The notes beneath the pieces were generated by a model. The model saw only the letters and a program-made list of their open reading frames with translations, was not told where the DNA came from and made no database searches. Shown here piece after piece: positions 7,770 through 16,307 of a stretch of DNA of 32,446 bases (position 1 is the first letter of the stretch; every line of letters begins with the position of its first letter). Origin of the DNA: Bacteroidota bacterium (lineage in GTDB: Bacteria > Bacteroidota > Bacteroidia > Bacteroidales > VadinHA17). The translations under genes and the position numbers were made by a program. The stretch is from NCBI GenBank assembly GCA_015222065.1, contig JADFUQ010000112.1:1-32446 (forward strand). The letters run 5' to 3'.

Positions 7770-8547
7770 TAGTACGTTTAGTACAAACTATTTGTCCGTC
7801 AAATTTCAGGTTAATTGCTTCATACTTGTTCCACCCCACCTTGTTCAGGCCTTTTTCAAACAATGCGTATAGTTTCCTGAACTTTTCCTGATAACCGTCA
7901 AAGCCTCCAAAAATAATTCTGTAGGCTCCAACACGTGGCACTAGTTCAAGCTCTCCTTTTTTGTTAATATATATCTGTTCAATCTGTGCCTTCCAGAAAT
8001 CATGCGAACTGATGAAACAGCCCAGTTTATGAACTTGTTTGATTATATTGTCAGAATCAATATTTTTTATCATAAGTTCCTGCATAATTTCCTCAGGTTC
8101 ATTAATATAACCACTGGCTATCAGCACCCTGGGAGTGAATTTTTCAGAAAAAGGGACAATTGCACCTTCAGCGTCAATATAATAACTCATTCCCTTATTA
8201 TTTATAATTCTTACAACCGGTACTCTTTGAATTGCCTCAATATGCAACTTTCCCCCAATTGTTTTATATGCTTCTACTTTTTTCAGTGCCGGATGTAAAG
8301 CAAGCCGAATTTCAATTTCGCGGGTATCAAGAGTTCCAATTGGATAACCAAGTAACTGATTATCAGGTTTATTAATAATATTGAGTATATCATCTTGTGT
8401 AACAAACCGGCTGGTAAGCGAATCAGGTAAACTGATATCAATCGAATTACATGGAGTTTTTCCCGACCGATCAACAACAAAACCGGGAACCACAACTATA
8501 TAAGCTATGATAATTACCCAAACAAATATTTTCAGAATCCGCTTCAT
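7765..8547 (-). CDS. ftsQ: Cell division protein FtsQ/DivIB
   Basis: FtsQ is a bitopic inner-membrane division protein linking early (FtsA/Z) and late (FtsL, FtsW, FtsI) divisome components. After a short basic cytoplasmic start, residues 4-24 form one membrane segment (ILKIFVWVIIIAYIVVVPGFV). A periplasmic region follows with a POTRA-like part (SRFVTQDDILNII, with LDTREIEIRLALHPALKKVEAY) and the FtsQ/DivIB beta domain (KGMSYYIDAEGAIVPFS). I take the ATG at 8547 (260 residues). A TTG 21 nt further upstream would add seven residues and overlap murC by 14 nt. The last three residues (RTN) and the stop codon lie at or in the terminal repeat of an inserted element, so the C-terminus may have been changed slightly by insertion. 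Confidence 0.92.
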   Translation of the reverse strand: MKRILKIFVWVIIIAYIVVVPGFVVDRSGKTPCNSIDISLPDSLTSRFVTQDDILNIINKPDNQLLGYPIGTLDTREIEIRLALHPALKKVEAYKTIGGKLHIEAIQRVPVVRIINNKGMSYYIDAEGAIVPFSEKFTPRVLIASGYINEPEEIMQELMIKNIDSDNIIKQVHKLGCFISSHDFWKAQIEQIYINKKGELELVPRVGAYRIIFGGFDGYQEKFRKLYALFEKGLNKVGWNKYEAINLKFDGQIVCTKRTN

Positions 8548-8554
8548 TTTTTCT

Positions 8555-9937
8555 TTATCTCTTCTCAAGCATTTTTTTCACCGGTTCAACAAATTCACCT
8601 ATATCTCCTGCTCCAAGTGTTAACAATACATCCAAATCTTTATTTCCCAACAGATCAACCAGGTTTTCCTTTTTTGCCAATTGTTTATTTTCCATTTTCA
8701 TTTTCTGCAATATCATCTCAGAAGTAACACCGGGGACCGGTTTTTCCCGGGCAGGATAGATATCCAAAAGTATAAGCTCATCCAATTCATCAAGACTACC
8801 GGCAAATTCATTGGCGAAATTTTGTGTACGGGAATAAAGGTGTGGCTGAAATACCCCTGTTATTGATTTGCCGGGAAACATCTCCCTTACAGATGCGATG
8901 CATGCTTTCAATTCTTCAGGATGGTGTGCATAATCGTCAATATAAATCAGCTTATCAGATTTGAATACAATTTCAAACCTGCGTTTGACACCGGAAAAAT
9001 ATAACAATGCTTTTTTAATTGTCTCCTGCTTTACTCCAAGCAATGTAAGAACTGCAACCGCGGCAACTGCATTTTCTACATTCATCCTGCCGGGATAACC
9101 AAAGTGAATATCTTTGATAATTCCATCAGGTGTATGAATATTAAACAGATATAAACCCTCATTGATAGTTACATCTGAACAATAAAAGTCAGCATTTGTT
9201 TTAATTCCATATGTATATATTGATATATCATGCAGGTTTTCAGATTCAAGCGATAGCCCTTTCTTTATCAGTAATATACCTCCCGGTTTTATTTGTCCGA
9301 TAAATTTCATAAAAGCTTTTTCCATTTCATCTTTCCCCCCGTAAACATCCAGGTGATCAGCATCAATAGCTGTCACTACTGCCAACCATGGATGCAATTG
9401 CAGGAATGACCTGTCATATTCATCAGCTTCAAGCACGACCAAATCGCTTTTACCCAGAAGAAGATTTGTATTATAGTTTTTTGAAATTCCTCCAAGGAAA
9501 GCGGAACAATCAAGCTCCGACTGTTTTAATAAATAAGCAATAATAGTTGAAACTGTAGTTTTCCCGTGAGTGCCCGCAACAGCGATACATTTTGTTTTTC
9601 GGGTTATCCATCCAAGTACTTCAGCCCTTTTCACCACCAGGAAATCCTTGTTTCTGAAAAATCTTAGTTCTGTATGTGCCTCAGGAACAGCAGGCGTGAA
9701 TACAACCAGAACCTCCTCCTTTTTATTAATGTCCCTGTATATTTCAGGTATTTTATTGATATTATCAATATAATGAATTAAACTCCCTTCTGCTGACAAT
9801 TGTAAGGTGAGTTTCGATTCAACACGATCATACCCGGCAACTTCAAAACCACCGGCCATAAAATACCTGGCAAGGGCACTCATCCCGATACCTCCGATAC
9901 CGATAAAATAAACCCTTTGTATTTTGTTCAGATCCAT
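8555..9937 (-). CDS. murC: UDP-N-acetylmuramate--L-alanine ligase MurC
   Basis: MurC is the ATP-dependent cytoplasmic ligase adding L-alanine to UDP-MurNAc, the first step of stem-peptide synthesis. The 460-residue protein starts with a Rossmann segment FIGIGGIGMSALA (residues 11-23), which binds the UDP-sugar. The ATP P-loop is AGTHGKTTVST (121-131). The middle domain carries LEADEYDRSFL, and the C-terminal domain contains YIDDYAHHPEE, a MurC hallmark. The length is normal. It begins 1 nt after murG and ends 7 nt before the chosen ftsQ start, consistent with translational coupling in the dcw operon. Confidence 0.98.
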   Translation of the reverse strand: MDLNKIQRVYFIGIGGIGMSALARYFMAGGFEVAGYDRVESKLTLQLSAEGSLIHYIDNINKIPEIYRDINKKEEVLVVFTPAVPEAHTELRFFRNKDFLVVKRAEVLGWITRKTKCIAVAGTHGKTTVSTIIAYLLKQSELDCSAFLGGISKNYNTNLLLGKSDLVVLEADEYDRSFLQLHPWLAVVTAIDADHLDVYGGKDEMEKAFMKFIGQIKPGGILLIKKGLSLESENLHDISIYTYGIKTNADFYCSDVTINEGLYLFNIHTPDGIIKDIHFGYPGRMNVENAVAAVAVLTLLGVKQETIKKALLYFSGVKRRFEIVFKSDKLIYIDDYAHHPEELKACIASVREMFPGKSITGVFQPHLYSRTQNFANEFAGSLDELDELILLDIYPAREKPVPGVTSEMILQKMKMENKQLAKKENLVDLLGNKDLDVLLTLGAGDIGEFVEPVKKMLEKR

Positions 9938-9938
9938 A

Positions 9939-11057
9939 TTAATTTTTTTTCATCAATTTAAGCACTTCATCTGCAATCAGGTCAGCTGAGTTTCTTACAG
10001 TCATTTCTCTGATATTCAATGATAATAACTCTTTCTTTTTCTTATCAGCAGATAATTCCAAAACAGTATTCAACAAAGTTTCCCCGGCTTCACTATCTTT
10101 CACCATAATGGCAGCCCTGTTTTTCACCAGTACCTGTGCGTTTTTTGTCTGATGATCCTCTGCAACATTTGGAGAAGGCACAAGTATAACCGGTTTCCCC
10201 ACAAGGTACAATTCCGAGATAGTTCCTGCCCCTGCTCTCGACACTATCACATCTGCAGCTGAGTAAGCAAGATCCATACGGTTGATAAACGGAAATAACT
10301 TTACATTCTCCACACCACTTGACAACATTGCTTCTTCAGCATTTTTATGATAAAATTCACCTGTTTGCCAAATAATACATACATTTTCATTTTTTATTCT
10401 GCTAAGGCCTGTTTTAATACTCTCATTAATAGTCCTTGCCCCTCCACTACCGCCAAGAATCAGTACTATTTCCGGTTCATTCTCAAGTCCGAAATATTTC
10501 AATGCCTCTTTCTTTTTTTTCTCTAACTTATCAAGATCCTGCCTGACTGGATTTCCGGTAAAAACTATTTTATTTTCAGGAAAATATTTGTCCATGTTTT
10601 CATAGGCAACACAAATTTTTTCAGCTTTTTTCCCCAGGATTTTATTAGTGATACCGGCAAAAGAATTTTGCTCCTGAATCAAAGTTGGAATTCCTTTTTT
10701 CGAGGCGCACCAAAGAACAGGAGCACTGGCATATCCTCCAACTCCTATCACCACAGAGGGCTGAAACCTGCGTATGATCTTTTTAGCAATAAACAAACTG
10801 CGAAAAAGTTTAATTAAAAAACCAACATTTTTAAAAGACAATCCTCTATGTAAGCCCGTTACAGGAAGACCTTCAATAGCATAACCCGCTTCAGGCACCT
10901 TTTCCATTTCCATTTTCCCTTCAGCCCCGACAAACAAAATATCAAGCTCCTGTCTTTTCAATTTCAAAGCGTTTGCAATTGAAATTGCCGGGAATACATG
11001 TCCGCCGGTTCCACCACCGCTGATAATAATTTTGTTATATTGTAACTTCTTCTTCAT
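9939..11057 (-). CDS. murG: Lipid II synthase MurG
   Basis: MurG is the GT28 N-acetylglucosaminyltransferase that converts lipid I to lipid II at the inner face of the cytoplasmic membrane. The N-terminal glycine-rich loop GGGTGGH is at residues 14-20. The second domain has the GGSGGARTINESI loop and the UDP-GlcNAc-binding segment SRAGAGTISELYLVGKP. The length of 372 residues is typical. It overlaps the end of ftsW by 23 nt, so the start ATG lies inside ftsW, a sign of tight coupling. Confidence 0.98.
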   Translation of the reverse strand: MKKKLQYNKIIISGGGTGGHVFPAISIANALKLKRQELDILFVGAEGKMEMEKVPEAGYAIEGLPVTGLHRGLSFKNVGFLIKLFRSLFIAKKIIRRFQPSVVIGVGGYASAPVLWCASKKGIPTLIQEQNSFAGITNKILGKKAEKICVAYENMDKYFPENKIVFTGNPVRQDLDKLEKKKKEALKYFGLENEPEIVLILGGSGGARTINESIKTGLSRIKNENVCIIWQTGEFYHKNAEEAMLSSGVENVKLFPFINRMDLAYSAADVIVSRAGAGTISELYLVGKPVILVPSPNVAEDHQTKNAQVLVKNRAAIMVKDSEAGETLLNTVLELSADKKKKELLSLNIREMTVRNSADLIADEVLKLMKKN

Positions 11058-12192
11058 CCGGTTCTGTTTTGTCCAAATTTCTGCTTATACTTAAAATAAT
11101 TCCAAATGCAATACTTGTAAACAGCATTGATGATCCACCCATACTAACAAGTGGCAATGTCTGTCCGGTAACCGGGAAAATTCCTACTGCCACTGCCATA
11201 TTAACCATTGCCTGAACGACAATCATAAGTGTTAACCCAATTGCAAGGAATGCAGGAAATGTCCGGTCACATTTTCTTACAATAACTCCGGCCCTGAATA
11301 ATAAAAACAAGTAAGCCAATAATATAGGGATCCCCCCGATTATCAGCCCGTATTCCTCAACGATAATTGCGTAAATAAAATCAGAATATGGATTAGGCAG
11401 AAAGTTTCGCTGGACACTTTTCCCGGGATTTTTCCCGAATAATCCACCTGTTGCAATAGCAATTTTTGCTTGCTGGCTCTGGTAACTTTCCTCACCCCCT
11501 TCTTCGAAGTAATTCTCTATGCGATTCTTCCAGGTATTTATTCTTCCTTCCTTTTTAACCAATGTTCCGACTGTAATAAAAAGTGCAAGTAACAATATAG
11601 CAACACCACCTGAGGCAAGAAGATGTTTCATGCTGATCCTGCCAATAAACATCAGCAAAAGTGAAATTCCGAAAATTAAAGCAGCAGTTGACAGGTTTGC
11701 CGGAAGGATCAATACACAAATTATTACAACAGGTATAATAACAGGTAAAAATGCCTCTTTGAAACTCTTTATTTCACCCTGTTTCATTGACAATACTCTT
11801 GCTATGTACATAATAAGAGCCAGCTTGGCAAAGTCAGATGTCTGGATTGTAAATCCCAGTCCCGGCAAAGTAAGCCAACGGGAAGCCTGGTTGAAGTTTG
11901 TACCCAGAAACAGGGTAAGCATTAAAAGAATAATAGCTATCCCAATTAATAATTGAGATAATCTTGAATAGTATTTATAATGAATAAGGTGAGTGATAAA
12001 AATGATCATTATTCCAAAGGCGAGGATAACACCATGACGAACCAGGTAATACAATGTATTCCCGCCCATCTTGTGCATAGCCAGCGTACTGGTTGAGCTA
12101 TATACTGCCAGGAGTGAAAATATACTCAGGACAATAATAACACCCCAGATAATCGGGTCACCTTTCAGATATTTATTTATCTTTTCACCCAT
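11035..12192 (-). CDS. ftsW: SEDS peptidoglycan glycosyltransferase FtsW
   Basis: FtsW is the septal SEDS-family glycan polymerase that works with the transpeptidase FtsI. The protein has 385 residues with about ten membrane segments. SEDS features seen are the region SRWLTLPGLGFTIQTSDFAKLALIMYIAR, the PNPYSDFIYAIIVEEYGLIIGG segment, and the C-terminal TGQTLPLVSMGGSSML motif. FtsW rather than RodA is chosen because of its position between murD and murG and the presence of ftsI in the same operon. It starts 5 nt after murD and overlaps murG by 23 nt. Confidence 0.96.
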   Translation of the reverse strand: MGEKINKYLKGDPIIWGVIIVLSIFSLLAVYSSTSTLAMHKMGGNTLYYLVRHGVILAFGIMIIFITHLIHYKYYSRLSQLLIGIAIILLMLTLFLGTNFNQASRWLTLPGLGFTIQTSDFAKLALIMYIARVLSMKQGEIKSFKEAFLPVIIPVVIICVLILPANLSTAALIFGISLLLMFIGRISMKHLLASGGVAILLLALFITVGTLVKKEGRINTWKNRIENYFEEGGEESYQSQQAKIAIATGGLFGKNPGKSVQRNFLPNPYSDFIYAIIVEEYGLIIGGIPILLAYLFLLFRAGVIVRKCDRTFPAFLAIGLTLMIVVQAMVNMAVAVGIFPVTGQTLPLVSMGGSSMLFTSIAFGIILSISRNLDKTEPDEEEVTI

Positions 12193-12197
12193 TCTTT

Positions 12198-13553
12198 TTA
12201 TAGATTCCTTACTGCTTTCTTAAATTGTCTTCCACGATCCTCATAGTTATCAAACAAATCGAAGCTTGCGCATGCCGGAGAAAGTAAAACCGTATCTCCT
12301 TTTTTTCCATAATAATAAGAAGTACGCACAGCTTCTTCCATTGAACCTGAATCAACAACATCCGTAACTATTTCATCATAAGCCTTATGTATCTTTGAAT
12401 TATCTTTTCCCAGACATATGATAGCCTTTACTTTTTCTTTAACCAATGTGGTAAGCCCCGAATAATCGTTTCCTTTATCAATTCCTCCAACAATCCAAAT
12501 CACCGGCGTTTTCATGCTTTCAAGAGCATACCAGGTTGAATTTACGTTAGTTGCTTTTGAGTCGTTGACAAACCAGATACCATGCACTTTAATAAAAGGT
12601 TCCAAACGATGTTCCACGCCCTGAAAATCACTCAGGCTTTCCCTGATAGTTTCTTTCCTGATATGTAATACCTGGCCGGCAATACTTGCAGCCATGGAAT
12701 TATAAATATTGTGTTTCCCTTGTAAGGCTAATTCATCAATTGATATTTTCATTATTTTGTTTTTTACTGTTTTAATATTTACCATATTGTTATGAATAAA
12801 AGCTGCCTGGTTTTCTGATTTATACAGGGAAAAGGAAAGAGAATTCCCTGCTATCTCCCGTTTTTTCAACTCCCTGAGTATTATCTCATCGTCACCACAA
12901 AAAATAAAAGAGTCATTTTTTTCCTGATTCCGTACTACTCTGAATTTCGAATCCACATATCTGTCAAAGTCATATCCATACCTGTCAAGATGGTCGGGAG
13001 TAATATTCATCAGCACAGCTATATCAGCTTTAAAATTGTACATATTATCCAACTGAAAACTGCTTAATTCAATCACATAATAATCATGATCTTCTATCGC
13101 CACTTGTTTAGCCAGGCTATTCCCGACATTTCCTGCCATCCCTACATTCAACCCTGCTTTTTTCATCATATGAAATATCAGGGAAGTTGTAGTAGTTTTA
13201 CCATTGCTGCCTGTAACACATATTTTTGTGGCATGAGTATATCTCCCTGCAAATTCAATCTCGGAGATTACCGGTGTTTGTTTTTCTTTTAGTCTACTTA
13301 TTAGCTCAATATCATCAGGAATACCCGGACTTTTAATTACTTCATCTGCCAAAAGGATCTTTCCGGGCGAATGTTCTTTCTCTTCATATTCTATCCGGTA
13401 ATTATCAAGCAACTTTTTATACTTATCCTTTATTTTCCCATTATCAGACACGAAAACATCCAGCCCTTTTTTAAGGGCCAGTATTGCAGCTCCTGTGCCG
13501 CTTTCTCCGGCACCAAGCATTACAATTTTTTCATGTTTTCTGTCTACTGACAT
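12198..13553 (-). CDS. murD: UDP-N-acetylmuramoyl-L-alanine--D-glutamate ligase MurD
   Basis: MurD is the cytoplasmic ATP-dependent ligase adding D-glutamate to UDP-MurNAc-L-Ala. The 451-residue sequence has the N-terminal nucleotide-sugar loop VMLGAGESGTGAA, the ATP P-loop VTGSNGKTTTT (residues 113-123), the VIELSSFQLD motif and the NITPDHLDRYG motif of Mur ligases. The C-terminal domain has VNDSKATNVNSTW, a good MurD marker. It sits 5 nt after mraY and 5 nt before ftsW. Confidence 0.98.
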   Translation of the reverse strand: MSVDRKHEKIVMLGAGESGTGAAILALKKGLDVFVSDNGKIKDKYKKLLDNYRIEYEEKEHSPGKILLADEVIKSPGIPDDIELISRLKEKQTPVISEIEFAGRYTHATKICVTGSNGKTTTTSLIFHMMKKAGLNVGMAGNVGNSLAKQVAIEDHDYYVIELSSFQLDNMYNFKADIAVLMNITPDHLDRYGYDFDRYVDSKFRVVRNQEKNDSFIFCGDDEIILRELKKREIAGNSLSFSLYKSENQAAFIHNNMVNIKTVKNKIMKISIDELALQGKHNIYNSMAASIAGQVLHIRKETIRESLSDFQGVEHRLEPFIKVHGIWFVNDSKATNVNSTWYALESMKTPVIWIVGGIDKGNDYSGLTTLVKEKVKAIICLGKDNSKIHKAYDEIVTDVVDSGSMEEAVRTSYYYGKKGDTVLLSPACASFDLFDNYEDRGRQFKKAVRNL

Positions 13554-13558
13554 AGTAA

Positions 13559-14809
13559 TTATCTGATTTTCAACGTAACAATAGTTATGACAGCCAGCAA
13601 GACTGCAATAATCCAGAACCGGGTAACGATTTTCGGTTCGGGATATCCTTTTTTCTGGAAATGATGATGAATAGGTGTCATCAGAAAAACCCGTTTACCC
13701 TGTCCGTATTTCCTTTTAGTCCGTTTGAAAAAGCTTACCTGAATTAACACAGACACACTTTCTACCAGGAATATACCGCAAAGGACAGGGATCAGCAGTT
13801 CTTTTCTTATCAGGATAGCAAAAACTGCAATTATTCCACCCAGCGGAAGACTGCCTGTATCTCCCATAAAAACCTGAGCAGGATAAGAGTTATACCAGAG
13901 GAACCCGATTGTAGCACCGATAAACGCACTTATAAAAATTACTAATTCACCAGTATTGGGGATATACATAATATTCAAATAATCAGCATATATCACATTC
14001 CCTGACAGATATGCCAATATTCCCAGAGTTGTTCCAATAATTGCTGATGTACCTGTAGTCAATCCGTCAAGCCCATCGGTAAGATTTGCCCCATTGGAAA
14101 CCGCTGTAACAATAAAAATGGTTACAATAATAAATATAACCCAACCCCACTGTTTACTCTTTTCACCAAGAAAGCAGACCAGGTATGCATAATCAAACTC
14201 ATTATTCTTTATAAAAGGTATTGTTGTGATGGTACTTTTTACATCCCTGCTAATATATTTCGCTTCTTCATTTTCTCCGGTCACTGCTTCCGGCATTTCT
14301 TCTGTCTGAACAGCCTGATCAATCATCACAATTTCCCTGACTACAACATCATCGTTAAGATAAAGGGTTATCCCAACTATAAGTCCCAGAATTATCTGTC
14401 CTATAATCTTAAATCTACCGGCAAGTCCTTCCTTACTCTTTTTAAAGATTTTTATATAATCATCAATAAATCCTACAAACCCGAGCCAGACGGTAGTAAT
14501 AAGCATCAAGATAACATAGATATTCCCAAGATCACCAAACAGGAGGGTTGGAATAACAATTGATGCCAGGATAATGATACCACCCATGGAAGGAGTACCA
14601 ACTTTGCGATACTGGCCTTCAAGTCCCAGGTCCCTTACCACTTCACCAATCTGTTTTTTCTGCAGATACAATATGATTCGCTTTCCGAACAACAATGAAA
14701 TGACAAGGGAGGTAATTATTGCCATCCCAGACCGGAAAGAAATATACTGAAACATACCCGCTCCGGGTACATCCAGGCTTTCAAGATATCCGAATAAATA
14801 ATAAAACAT
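13559..14809 (-). CDS. mraY: Phospho-MurNAc-pentapeptide transferase MraY
   Basis: MraY is the integral membrane enzyme that transfers phospho-MurNAc-pentapeptide to undecaprenyl phosphate, making lipid I. The 416-residue protein has about ten membrane segments. Active-site motifs seen are [11 protein letters not shown] (Asp-Asp), [21 protein letters not shown] and the cytoplasmic PIHHHFQ histidine motif. It is about 50 residues longer than the E. coli enzyme. The extra sequence is a polar segment near residues 170-220 that contains acidic residues and precedes the [11 protein letters not shown] segment. Such an insertion is characteristic of Bacteroidota. It lies between murE and murD. Confidence 0.98.
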   Translation of the reverse strand: MFYYLFGYLESLDVPGAGMFQYISFRSGMAIITSLVISLLFGKRIILYLQKKQIGEVVRDLGLEGQYRKVGTPSMGGIIILASIVIPTLLFGDLGNIYVILMLITTVWLGFVGFIDDYIKIFKKSKEGLAGRFKIIGQIILGLIVGITLYLNDDVVVREIVMIDQAVQTEEMPEAVTGENEEAKYISRDVKSTITTIPFIKNNEFDYAYLVCFLGEKSKQWGWVIFIIVTIFIVTAVSNGANLTDGLDGLTTGTSAIIGTTLGILAYLSGNVIYADYLNIMYIPNTGELVIFISAFIGATIGFLWYNSYPAQVFMGDTGSLPLGGIIAVFAILIRKELLIPVLCGIFLVESVSVLIQVSFFKRTKRKYGQGKRVFLMTPIHHHFQKKGYPEPKIVTRFWIIAVLLAVITIVTLKIR

Positions 14810-14827
14810 ATTCTTTTTTCAATTCGG

Positions 14828-16291
14828 TTACATAGCTAAAACTTCAAACATACCGGCAACTATTTCTCTGTCATCAAAATGATATTTTACACCATTAATC
14901 TCCTGGTATGTTTCATGGCCTTTCCCGGCAATAAGGATTACATCATCTTTTTCTGCTAACATACAAGCGGTTTTTATAGCTTCTTTTCTGTCAATCAGGA
15001 TCAATACTTTCCTTTTTTCATTCTTTTCCACACCCTTATACATATCATCAATGATCTTTTGCGGGTTTTCTGTCCGGGGATTATCAGATGTAAGTATCAC
15101 CTTATCACTTTTATTAACAGCAATGCCGGCCATTACCGGCCGTTTTGACTTATCCCGGTCACCCCCTGCCCCAACCACAGTTATTAATTGCTTTTTTTGT
15201 TTTTTTATTTTTCCCAGTGCATTCAAAATATTCTCCAGGGCATCAGGAGTATGTGCATAATCAACTACAGCAGTCACACCTCCTTCCGACCTGATAATCT
15301 CAAAGCGACCCGGTACCGATTCAGATTCGCTAATCAATCTTATAAGTTCATCTTTTTTCAAGCCAAGGAGATCAGCAGCTGCATAAACAGCAAGCAGATT
15401 ATAAACATTAAACTCCCCAACAAGCCTGCTCCATACTTCCTGGTTATCAATCTTAAGTAATGTACCCTCCTGTAAACTTTCAATTATTTTACCTTTGAAA
15501 TCTGCAAAAGACCTTAGAGCATAGGTGCTGATACCGGCGTCACAGTTTTGTACCATAATCTTTGCATTCCTGTCATCTGCATTTACCAGGGCAAAAGCAT
15601 CTCCCCCCAGATCATCAAAAAATTTCTTCTTAGTATTTAAATATTGCTTGAAATTTTTATGGTAGTCAAGGTGATCATGAGTAATATTGGTAAAAATTCC
15701 TCCTTTAAAAATAAGTCCGGCGGTCCGGTATTGATCAAGAGCATGAGAACTTACTTCCATAAAGACATATTCGCATTCTTTATTGACCATTTCTGTAAGC
15801 AGCCGGTTTGTTTGTAAAATATCAGGGGTTGTATGAGTAGCTGGTATCTCTTTTTCAACAATTATGTTCCCTGTGGTAGAAATCAAACCTGTTTTCTTTC
15901 CGGTTTTCCTGAAAAGATTATAAAGAAGATGTACAATTGTAGTTTTGCCATTTGTACCTGTTACTCCAATAAGTTTGAGTTTTCCGGTAGGATTCCCGAA
16001 AAAATTTGCTGCTATTCTGCCTAAAGCAACGGCAGTGTTATTTACCCGGATGAAAGTTACTCTTTCACCTGTTTTTTCCGGAATTTTCTCACAAATAATT
16101 GCAGATGCGCCATTATTAACAGCCAACGGTATATACTTGTGTCCATCCGTATTTGTGCCTTTTACAGCAAAAAACATATCTCCCGGTTTTACTTCCCTGG
16201 AGTCAAATTGCAATCTTTTAACTTCAGTTTCCCGAGGACCGGTAATTTCCAGGATATTTACCCCGTGTAATATGTCTTTCAGTTTTACCAT
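14828..16291 (-). CDS. murE: UDP-MurNAc-tripeptide ligase MurE (meso-DAP type)
   Basis: MurE adds the third residue to UDP-MurNAc-L-Ala-D-Glu. The 487-residue protein shows the ATP P-loop GVTGTNGKTT (109-118), THTTPD in the substrate site, EVSSHALDQ and THDHLDYH in the middle domain, and VVDYAHTPDALE before the C-terminal domain. DNPR at residues 403-406 is the signature of enzymes that select meso-diaminopimelate rather than L-lysine. This predicts DAP-type peptidoglycan. It follows ftsI by 16 nt. Confidence 0.98.
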   Translation of the reverse strand: MVKLKDILHGVNILEITGPRETEVKRLQFDSREVKPGDMFFAVKGTNTDGHKYIPLAVNNGASAIICEKIPEKTGERVTFIRVNNTAVALGRIAANFFGNPTGKLKLIGVTGTNGKTTIVHLLYNLFRKTGKKTGLISTTGNIIVEKEIPATHTTPDILQTNRLLTEMVNKECEYVFMEVSSHALDQYRTAGLIFKGGIFTNITHDHLDYHKNFKQYLNTKKKFFDDLGGDAFALVNADDRNAKIMVQNCDAGISTYALRSFADFKGKIIESLQEGTLLKIDNQEVWSRLVGEFNVYNLLAVYAAADLLGLKKDELIRLISESESVPGRFEIIRSEGGVTAVVDYAHTPDALENILNALGKIKKQKKQLITVVGAGGDRDKSKRPVMAGIAVNKSDKVILTSDNPRTENPQKIIDDMYKGVEKNEKRKVLILIDRKEAIKTACMLAEKDDVILIAGKGHETYQEINGVKYHFDDREIVAGMFEVLAM

Positions 16292-16307
16292 TTGAAATAT
16301 TCGCTAT

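Noticed and set aside
8548-8568. TTG start for ftsQ overlapping murC
   Set aside because: The in-frame ATG at 8547 gives the usual short cytoplasmic part before the membrane segment and sits 7 nt after the murC stop. TTG is less likely.
11519-11956. 145-codon plus-strand frame within ftsW
   Set aside because: It is antisense to clear SEDS motifs, with low-complexity hydrophobic composition typical of a shadow of membrane-protein codons.
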